A stretch of DNA of 14,753 nucleotides from Rhodospirillales bacterium (GTDB taxonomy: Bacteria > Pseudomonadota > Gammaproteobacteria > Steroidobacterales > Rariloculaceae), in assembly GCA_024640665.1 (NCBI GenBank), contig JAHEEO010000052.1, positions 1-14,753 of the forward strand, in the 5' to 3' direction. The notes under the pieces were generated by a model, which was not told where the DNA came from, did not search any database, and saw only the letters and a list, made by a program, of their open reading frames with translations. The translations under genes were made by a program, and so were the position numbers. Numbering within the stretch: position 1 is the stretch's first letter; every line of letters begins with the position of its first letter. This document shows positions 1 through 5,222 of this stretch, one piece after another.

Positions 1-324
1 GGTCTGAGCCGAAGAGAACCTCACTGGATAGCGCAATACGGAGATTGCTGCCACCAACCACCATGCAATGGCCACAGCCAAGGCAGCATAGACGCCGCTG
101 GACAGCCCCGTAAACCAACCCGCAGCCGCCATGCAGCCGGCAAGCGCCACGACATAGGCCACCGTACCGAGTGACCCGAGCTGCGCAAATCGCGCCCATT
201 CTCTCGCGCCAACGAGCCAGAAAATACCAAACACAACTCCCAACCAAAGCGGCGGCAGATATAGAATTGCCGCGACTACGGCAACGCCCAGTATGGCAGC
301 AGTAACGATGCGCTGAACCAGCAC
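1..324 (-). CDS. cdsA: CdsA, phosphatidate cytidylyltransferase (CDP-diglyceride synthase), N-terminal part; cut by window edge
   Basis: Reading the minus strand from a GTG at 324 gives 108 codons open to the window edge, starting VLVQRIVTAAILGVAVVAAI. The QRI-TA start, the LPPLW stretch followed by hydrophobic helices, and the GAREWARFAQL motif match the N-terminus of CdsA. That inner-membrane enzyme makes CDP-diacylglycerol from phosphatidic acid and CTP, the branch point of phospholipid synthesis. The catalytic C-terminal half lies outside the window. The GTG overlaps the uppS stop by one base (TAGTG), so translation is probably coupled to uppS, and uppS-cdsA is a standard neighbour pair. 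The family call is confident from similarity in memory plus context. The exact start is inferred from the overlap, since no in-frame ATG precedes the conserved QRI motif. Confidence 0.88.
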   Translation of the reverse strand, partial: MLVQRIVTAAILGVAVVAAILYLPPLWLGVVFGIFWLVGAREWARFAQLGSLGTVAYVVALAGCMAAAGWFTGLSSGVYAALAVAIAWWLVAAISVLRYPVRFSSAQT

Positions 325-1064
325 TACGACGGCCCAACCTGGTCGCTGGTCCGGCCAAAGCGGCGCTGTCGGGCCGCGTACGACTCCAGCGCCTGGTCCA
401 ACTCAGTTGCCGTAAAGTCGGGCCACAAGACATCTGTGAAATAAACTTCGCTGTAAGCGATATCCCACAGTAAAAAATTACTGACCCGCTTCTCGCCGCC
501 GGTTCGGATCAGTAAGTCGACCGTCGGCAGGCTGGCGGTTGTCAGATGAGCGGCAAACAGATCTTCATCGATGTCATCTGGCGTTATGCTGCCAGCCACA
601 ATCTCTCGCGCCAATTCACGCGCCGCCTGAGTTAAATCCCAGCGCCCGCCATAGGCTACAGCGACAGTCAAAACAAGGCCGGTGTTTTCCCGCGTTTTTT
701 CTTCGGCTGCGACGGTCGCAGCACATAGCTCGGAATTTAGGACGGACCGATCCCCGATGAACTGCAGCCTCACATTGTTTTCATGCAGCTCATCGACTTC
801 GCGTCGCAGCGCATCGACAAAGAGCGTCATGAGGCCCTTGACTTCCTCGACGGGCCGCTCCCAATTCTCACTCGAGAACGCAAAAACCGTGAGCGTATGG
901 ATATTGCGCTCGACGCATCGATGCACAACATTCCGGACCGGTTTAATACCAGCCCGATGCCCAGCTTGCCTGGGTAGCGCCCGCCGTCGGGCCCAGCGGC
1001 CATTGCCGTCCATAATGATTGCAATATGCCCGGGCAGCGTCTTGACTGTTCGTCTGCTTACCAT
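324..1064 (-). CDS. uppS: UppS, (di-trans,poly-cis) undecaprenyl diphosphate synthase
   Basis: This 246-residue protein is a cis-prenyltransferase. It extends farnesyl diphosphate with isopentenyl units to the C55 carrier lipid precursor used in peptidoglycan and O-antigen assembly. Visible signatures are HIAIIMDGNGRWARRR at 13-28 with the expected catalytic Asp19, FAFSSENWERP at 61-71, YGGRWDL around 138-144, and RTGGEKRVSNFLLW at 187-200 carrying the Arg and Ser residues that bind the homoallylic diphosphate. Length is typical. It starts at an ATG 12 bases after the frr stop. I see no good Shine-Dalgarno there, so it probably relies on read-through from frr. dxr, which separates frr from this gene in enterics, is absent here. 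The gene ends in a one-base overlap with the cdsA start. Confidence 0.96.
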   Translation of the reverse strand: MVSRRTVKTLPGHIAIIMDGNGRWARRRALPRQAGHRAGIKPVRNVVHRCVERNIHTLTVFAFSSENWERPVEEVKGLMTLFVDALRREVDELHENNVRLQFIGDRSVLNSELCAATVAAEEKTRENTGLVLTVAVAYGGRWDLTQAARELAREIVAGSITPDDIDEDLFAAHLTTASLPTVDLLIRTGGEKRVSNFLLWDIAYSEVYFTDVLWPDFTATELDQALESYAARQRRFGRTSDQVGPS

Positions 1065-1076
1065 AGAGGAGCCGAC

Positions 1077-1634
1077 CTAGAAAGCCATGATTTCGCTTTC
1101 CTTCTCCTCAAGCAACGCATCGACTTCAGCAACGTACTTATCTGTCAGCTTCTGAATATCGTCCTGCGCTTTATGCTCCTCATCTTCAGTAATCAGCTTT
1201 TCCTTCTGCAAATCTTTCGCGTCGCTAATTGCGTCCCGGCGAATATTACGAATAGAGATACGCCCACTTTCAGCCTCATTGCGTACCACTTTGGCCAAGT
1301 CCTTGCGACGCTCTTCGGTCATTGGCGGCAGCGGCACGCGAATGACAGTGCCCGCTGAAATTGGCGTCAATCCCAGATCGGAATTCAAAATCGCTTTCTC
1401 GATCGCACCAACCATTGGTTTTTCCCAAGGCGAAACCGCAAGGGTACGGGCATCCTCGACTGTGACATTTGCTGCCTGGTTTATGGGCACTTGGGAACCG
1501 TAATAATCGACGGTGATGTGCTCAAGCAGGCCAGTATGAGCCCGCCCTGTTCTGACGCGTCGAAACTCTTCCTTCAAAGCGTCAATGCTGCGCGCCATCC
1601 GTTGACCGGCATCCTTCAAGATTTCGTCAATCAT
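1077..1634 (-). CDS. frr: Ribosome recycling factor (RRF)
   Basis: This 185-residue protein is the standard RRF length. With EF-G it splits the post-termination ribosome so that subunits, mRNA and tRNA are released. The sequence shows the N-terminal helix with FRRVRTGRAHTGLL, the YYGSQVPINQAANV beta-domain start, the LPPMTEERRKDLAK motif in the helical bundle, and the charged C-terminal helix ending EKESEIMAF. All are diagnostic. It starts at an ATG 17 bases downstream of pyrH, with a weak AAGGG-type Shine-Dalgarno in the gap, and lies 12 bases before uppS. The pyrH-frr pairing is conserved across most bacteria. No unusual residues were seen. Confidence 0.97.
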   Translation of the reverse strand: MIDEILKDAGQRMARSIDALKEEFRRVRTGRAHTGLLEHITVDYYGSQVPINQAANVTVEDARTLAVSPWEKPMVGAIEKAILNSDLGLTPISAGTVIRVPLPPMTEERRKDLAKVVRNEAESGRISIRNIRRDAISDAKDLQKEKLITEDEEHKAQDDIQKLTDKYVAEVDALLEEKESEIMAF

Positions 1635-1651
1635 ACGAACACCCTTAGAGA

Positions 1652-2374
1652 CTAATTATGGACGGTGGTGCCGAGCACTTCCCCGGAGACGATCCGGATG
1701 ATTGCACCTTCCTGGTTTTGATCGAATACGATCAGGGGCAGTTTATTTTCGCGACACATGACGATCGAAGTTGCGTCCATTACTTCGAGTTTTTCGGACA
1801 ACACTCGATCAAATGTCAGGTCATTGTAGCGAACTGCAGCTGGATCAAGAACCGGGTCTGCCGAATAAACGCCGTCGACTTTCGTCGCTTTCATCAGAAC
1901 TTCAGCGCCGATTTCAATTGCGCGCAGACTGGCCGCTGTATCCGTTGTAAAGAAAGGATTACCGGTTCCCGCCGCGAATATCACGACACGGCCTTTCTCC
2001 AAGTGCCGAATCGCACGGCGACGAATGTAATCTTCGCAAACATCGTGAATCTGCAGCGCAGACATTACGCGGGCGACCGCGCCCTGACGCTCGAGCGCAT
2101 CCTGCAAAGCCAGCGCGTTCATGACGGTTGCAAGCATGCCCATATGATCGCCTGTTACTCGATCCATCCCGCCCTTCGCCAACCCTGCGCCGCGGAATAT
2201 GTTGCCTCCACCGATAACGAGTCCCACCTCAACGCCTGCAGCGCAAATCTGCGCGATGTCAGTTGCCAGGCGTCGAATGACTGGCGGATCGATGCCATAT
2301 TGTTGAGCGCCAAGTAAGGCCTCTCCACTGAGCTTGAGTAGAATTCTCTTATACGCTGGTGTGCACTCAGCCAT
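1652..2374 (-). CDS. pyrH: UMP kinase (uridylate kinase, amino-acid-kinase fold)
   Basis: This 240-residue protein phosphorylates UMP to UDP, the committed step from UMP to UTP and CTP. It belongs to the bacterial hexameric amino-acid-kinase family, not the eukaryotic NMP kinases. Signatures are KRILLKLSGEALLG at 9-22 (ATP phosphate binding), VIGGGNIFRG at 53-62 (UMP/phosphate loop), the DRVTGDHMGMLATVMNALAL stretch at about 71-90, and AAGTGNPFFTTDTAA followed by KATKVDGVYSADP. Length is typical for the family. It starts at an ATG 21 bases after the tsf stop with only a weak Shine-Dalgarno. It sits in the conserved order tsf-pyrH-frr, so it is probably transcribed from the rpsB promoter, though an internal promoter cannot be excluded. 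Confidence 0.97.
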   Translation of the reverse strand: MAECTPAYKRILLKLSGEALLGAQQYGIDPPVIRRLATDIAQICAAGVEVGLVIGGGNIFRGAGLAKGGMDRVTGDHMGMLATVMNALALQDALERQGAVARVMSALQIHDVCEDYIRRRAIRHLEKGRVVIFAAGTGNPFFTTDTAASLRAIEIGAEVLMKATKVDGVYSADPVLDPAAVRYNDLTFDRVLSEKLEVMDATSIVMCRENKLPLIVFDQNQEGAIIRIVSGEVLGTTVHN

Positions 2375-2395
2375 TGGGCAAATGCTCGATCAGGC

Positions 2396-3241
2396 TCAAT
2401 CGTCTTCGGCTGCCGATTTCTCGACGCCCTCGCCGACGGCATATCGAATAAAGCGCTTGACGCTCGCTTTATTAGCCGTCAAGAGGTCGCCGACTTTCTG
2501 GTCCGGGTTCTTGACGAAACCCTGCCCGACTAACGTGACCTCGTCAAAGTATTTTCGGAGTCGACCCTCGACCATTTTCGCGACGATTTCTGCCGGCTTG
2601 CCTTCCTGCAGTGCCTGCGCACTCAATATTTCGCGCTCTTTTTCGATCTGCTCAGACGGAATATCCTCTCGCGAAACCCACTTTGGCGAGGTGGCTGCAA
2701 CATGCATGGCAATGTCACGCGCCAGCGCCTCATCCCCGCCGTCCAATTCGACTAATACGGCGATTCGGCCCATATGCGTATATGTTCCCACCGTGGCCGA
2801 CGTCTCAATCAACTCGAAACGTCGCACTGCGATGTTTTCGCCCACTTTCGTAATCAAGGCCTGCCGAGCTTCCTCGACTGATTGACCGCCTGCATCAGCA
2901 TTCAGCAGCGAATCAGGATCTTTGGCGCCCGACTCGATGAGTGCTGTGGCGACTGCATCGACGAAAGCACGAAAATTCTCATCGTTAGCAACAAAATCCG
3001 TCTCGGAGTTGACCTCCACCACCGCGTGACGACCGCTCGCGGCGTCGCTTTTGATGAGTACTTGGCCTTCGGCTGCAACGCGCCCAGACTTCTTATCGGC
3101 TTTTGCTTGGCCTGCCATACGGAGCAGCTCTGCTGCTTTCTCGATGTCGCCAGACGCTTCTACGAGCGCTTTTTTGCAGTCCATCATGCCCGCACCCGTG
3201 CGTTCACGGAGTTCTTTCACTTGCGCAGGTTTAATACTCAT
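2396..3241 (-). CDS. tsf: Elongation factor Ts
   Basis: This 281-residue protein is the nucleotide exchange factor for EF-Tu. It shows the N-terminal UBA-like domain with LRERTGAGMMDCKKAL at 11-26, then the core signature SETDFVANDENFRAF with TDFV at 81-84, the part that inserts next to the EF-Tu nucleotide pocket. The C-terminal region carries VLVELDGGDEALARDIAMH, the dimerisation-module motif. The length matches the E. coli protein closely. The ATG lies only 3 bases after the rpsB stop. Its Shine-Dalgarno (GAGGG) is embedded in the last codons of rpsB, so translation is probably coupled to S2. E. coli, from memory, has a spacer of a couple of hundred bases at this junction. Confidence 0.97.
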   Translation of the reverse strand: MSIKPAQVKELRERTGAGMMDCKKALVEASGDIEKAAELLRMAGQAKADKKSGRVAAEGQVLIKSDAASGRHAVVEVNSETDFVANDENFRAFVDAVATALIESGAKDPDSLLNADAGGQSVEEARQALITKVGENIAVRRFELIETSATVGTYTHMGRIAVLVELDGGDEALARDIAMHVAATSPKWVSREDIPSEQIEKEREILSAQALQEGKPAEIVAKMVEGRLRKYFDEVTLVGQGFVKNPDQKVGDLLTANKASVKRFIRYAVGEGVEKSAAEDD

Positions 3242-3244
3242 ATA

Positions 3245-4246
3245 TTAACCCTCTGTCTTGGCTTGATCGCTATCCGCTGCGCCCGCATCGACTGCAACCT
3301 CAGCCGCTTTCTCTGTGTCGGCACTGTCGGCGGCAGCCTTGCTTGCGGCAGGTGCCGGCTCTGCCGGTGCAGCATCGGGGGTATCCGCCGCAGCTGGGGC
3401 AGCGGCTGCATCTGCCGGTGGCGCAGCAGCCTTAGCTGAACTCGCCTTGGTGACTCGGGGCCGCTTTTTCGTTGCTGCCTTCTTGGCTCGGCTAGGTGCC
3501 GACTTTGGCTTACCTTGGTCGTCCAATTCGACGAATTCGTCATCGCCGGTAGGCACATCTGGAATCGAAGCTTTGCCATCGAGCACCGCATCAGCAATGC
3601 CGGCAGCATAAAGCTCAATAGCGCGCATCGCGTCATCATTGCCAGGAATGGTAAAATCCACGCCCTCTGGCGAACAGTTGGTATCCACGACCGCCACGAC
3701 TGGAATTTTCAGCTTGTTCGCCTCGCGAACAGCGATTTCTTCGTGCCCCACATCAACAATGAACACGATGTCCGGGAGCGATTCCATGTTCTTGATGCCG
3801 CCGAGCGCCAACTCTAGCTTGGCCAGTTCGCGAGACATACCGAGGATTTCTTTCTTCGTGAAATCAGTGCTGACGCTGCCCGAAGTGATTTCTTCCAGGT
3901 CTTTCAAGCGCTTTATTGACTGACGAATTGTCTTGAAATTCGTCAGCATACCGCCCAGCCAGCGCTGACTGACATAAGGCATATCGCAGCGCGCCGCCTG
4001 TTCGGATATGGCCTGACGCGCAGCGCGCTTGGAGCCCACAAACAGAATGGTTCCGCCATCGGCTACGACTTTGCGAATGTATTCCGCTGACTCGAGATAA
4101 AGCGGCAGCGTCTGCTCGAGATTGATAATATGGATATTGTTGCGCTCGCCAAAGATATATTGCTGCATCTTTGGATTCCAAAAGCGGGTTTGATGTCCAA
4201 AATGGACGCCCGCTTCCAGCATCCGGCGCATTGTAACGTCGGTCAT
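3245..4246 (-). CDS. rpsB: 30S ribosomal protein S2 with a long Ala/Pro-rich C-terminal tail
   Basis: Residues 1 to about 235 are a complete S2: the MRRMLEAGVHFGHQTRFWNP start, FVGSKRAARQAI, SQRWLGGMLTNFKTI, FIVDVGHEEIAVREANKL and the VDTNCSPEGVDFTIPGNDDA core. S2 binds the 30S subunit late in assembly, near S1 and the mRNA exit. The protein is 333 residues against about 241 in E. coli. From about residue 248 there is an extra tail: a basic block (K/R-rich, about 248-272) followed by an acidic Ala/Pro/Asp/Glu-rich block to the end. The tail reads as low complexity with no fold I recognise and is probably disordered. The ATG has a strong AAGGAG Shine-Dalgarno 5 bases upstream. The gene is first in its operon. 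Confidence 0.97.
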   Translation of the reverse strand: MTDVTMRRMLEAGVHFGHQTRFWNPKMQQYIFGERNNIHIINLEQTLPLYLESAEYIRKVVADGGTILFVGSKRAARQAISEQAARCDMPYVSQRWLGGMLTNFKTIRQSIKRLKDLEEITSGSVSTDFTKKEILGMSRELAKLELALGGIKNMESLPDIVFIVDVGHEEIAVREANKLKIPVVAVVDTNCSPEGVDFTIPGNDDAMRAIELYAAGIADAVLDGKASIPDVPTGDDEFVELDDQGKPKSAPSRAKKAATKKRPRVTKASSAKAAAPPADAAAAPAAADTPDAAPAEPAPAASKAAADSADTEKAAEVAVDAGAADSDQAKTEG

Positions 4247-4251
4247 GAAAG

Positions 4252-4299
4252 CTCCTTAATTGGGTTAAGCCTCCACGCAGCCCCGCGTACAACCCAATT
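4252..4299 (-). promoter_or_regulatory. rpsB leader hairpin abutting the Shine-Dalgarno; candidate S2 autoregulatory element
   Basis: On the minus-strand RNA, AATTGGGTT (4299-4291) pairs perfectly with AACCCAATT (4266-4258). Inside it, ACGC (4288-4285) pairs with GCGT (4278-4275) around a GGGGCT loop. The two stems are separated by an asymmetric internal loop of GT on one side and GGAGGCTT on the other. The 3' arm ends at 4258, directly next to the AAGGAG Shine-Dalgarno at 4257-4252, five bases before the start codon. Autogenous repression of rpsB-tsf by S2 through a structured 5' leader is established in E. coli and reported to be conserved in gammaproteobacteria. That this hairpin is the homologous element is an inference. 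Confidence 0.65.
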
Positions 4300-4343
4300 A
4301 TGGGCACCCAGTACAGCGGTATTGGCGCGTGTGTGGTGTTTAA

Positions 4344-4372
4344 TTGCCTAAGCGGCGCGCGCTTTATACCAT
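4344..4372 (+). promoter_or_regulatory. Candidate map-glnD-dapD promoter, overlapping the rpsB promoter
   Basis: TTGCCT (4344-4349), a 17-base spacer and TACCAT (4367-4372) form a plausible sigma-70 promoter pointing towards map, with each element matching 4 of 6 consensus bases. Its -10 overlaps the rpsB -10 on the other strand (4363-4368), so the two polymerases would compete for the same DNA. Spacing is ideal but the match is only moderate. Other positions in the AT-poor 4373-4451 stretch look worse. Confidence 0.3.
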
Positions 4373-4392
4373 AGCCGGGCTCAGGGCACCAA
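4363..4392 (-). promoter_or_regulatory. Probable rpsB operon promoter with extended -10 and GC-rich discriminator
   Basis: On the minus strand, TTGGTG (4392-4387) is followed by an 18-base spacer and TATAAA (4368-4363). The spacer ends in TGG, giving a TGn extended -10 (4371-4369). Directly after the -10 comes GCGCGCGCCGC, a strongly GC-rich discriminator typical of stringently controlled ribosomal promoters. A start near 4356 would give a leader of roughly 110 bases containing the hairpin described for rpsB. The E. coli rpsB promoter is described with the same two features (extended -10, GC-rich discriminator, ppGpp/DksA sensitivity), which supports the call. The -35 is imperfect. Confidence 0.65.
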
Positions 4393-4451
4393 TGCCCAAA
4401 ATCCCGGCACGGAACCGTTGCCGCTCCGGCCCACTTAAAGAAGTCAGCCTT

Positions 4452-5222
4452 ATGAACGTAACTATCAAATCGCCAGAAGAACAGGCGCGGATGCGTATTG
4501 CGGGCCGGCTGGCCGCCGACGTTCTGGATATGATCGGTCAATACGTCGAACCCGGCGTGTCCACCGAGAAGTTGGACCAGCTTTGCCATGATTTCATCGT
4601 TAATGAACAGCAGGTTGTGCCGGCTTGCCTCAACTACCGGGGCTTTCCCAAATCCATCTGTACATCAGTTAATCACGTTGTATGCCACGGCATACCCAAT
4701 GCAAAGACGCTGAAGAATGGCGACATTATCAACATTGACGTAACCGTCATTCATGAGGGGTTCCATGGCGATACGAGCCGAATGTACTTCGTCGGCAAAC
4801 CACCCGTAATCGCCGAAAGACTGTCCAAAGCCAGTTTTGACGGGATGTGGCGTGGAATCGAAGCCATCAAGCCTGGCGCAACCCTTGGCGATATTGGCCA
4901 TGCCGTTCAAGCTTTCGTCGAGGCGCAAAGGTTTTCAGTCGTTCGAGAATACTGCGGGCACGGCATCGGCCGGGTATTCCACGAAGACCCCCAAGTCTTG
5001 CATTACGGCAAACCCGGAACGGGAGTCGAGCTGGTTCCAGGGATGGCAATCACCGTCGAGCCCATGGTGAATGCCGGACGACGCCACGTTAAGCTCCTGT
5101 CGGACGGGTGGACGGTGGTCACGAAAGATCACTCGCTCTCCGCACAATGGGAGCATACCGTGCTCATCACCGAAACTGGATTCGAGGTCCTGACGCTCGG
5201 GAGCGCTGACCGTGACGCTTGA
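4452..5222 (+). CDS. map: Methionine aminopeptidase, type I
   Basis: This 256-residue enzyme removes the N-terminal methionine from nascent proteins when the second residue is small. All metal ligands of the pita-bread fold are present: Asp96 and Asp107 (NIDVTVIHEGFHGDTSRMYF), His170 (YCGHGIGRVFHEDP), Glu203 (TVEPMVN) and Glu234 (WEHTVLI). Substrate-binding His79 (CHGIPN) is also there. Numbering runs within one residue of the E. coli enzyme. The frame is open from 4344, but the ATG at 4452 (MNVTIKSPEEQ) matches the family N-terminus and has an AAAGAAG-type Shine-Dalgarno; a longer start would also overlap the promoter region. It is divergent from rpsB, as in many gammaproteobacteria. It lacks the N-terminal zinc-finger extension of eukaryotic enzymes. 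Confidence 0.96.
   Translation: MNVTIKSPEEQARMRIAGRLAADVLDMIGQYVEPGVSTEKLDQLCHDFIVNEQQVVPACLNYRGFPKSICTSVNHVVCHGIPNAKTLKNGDIINIDVTVIHEGFHGDTSRMYFVGKPPVIAERLSKASFDGMWRGIEAIKPGATLGDIGHAVQAFVEAQRFSVVREYCGHGIGRVFHEDPQVLHYGKPGTGVELVPGMAITVEPMVNAGRRHVKLLSDGWTVVTKDHSLSAQWEHTVLITETGFEVLTLGSADRDA

Noticed and set aside
1658..2317. Open frame of 219 codons on the plus strand, opposite pyrH
   Set aside because: It is antisense to pyrH, and its translation is Cys/Arg-rich with no domain. The pyrH reading has full family motifs.
2882..3439. Plus-strand open frame of 185 codons spanning the tsf start and the rpsB end
   Set aside because: It crosses the rpsB-tsf junction antisense and its product is a Cys/Arg/Gly-rich shadow of the Ala/Pro-rich S2 tail and EF-Ts codons.
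3238..3639. Minus-strand frame of 133 codons in the rpsB tail, alternative to the S2 frame (Arg/Gln/Pro-rich)
   Set aside because: I considered whether the S2 tail is a frameshift artefact. The main frame stays open with an orderly basic-then-acidic composition, ends exactly at the tsf SD, and the alternative frame gives no recognisable S2 ending.
4301..4310. Palindrome TGGGCACCCA upstream of the rpsB hairpin, considered as an operator
   Set aside because: It is a short hyphenated match with no known operator consensus, and the TGGGT part is better viewed as a competitor within the leader fold.
4344..4451. N-terminally extended map start at 4344
   Set aside because: The extra 36 codons (MPKRRALYTIAG...) match no Map N-terminus, overlap the rpsB promoter elements, and the ATG at 4452 fits family length and numbering.
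3864..4589. Minus-strand frame of 241 codons across the rpsB start and the map start
   Set aside because: It overlaps two strong genes plus their control region and has no motif; it is a shadow frame.
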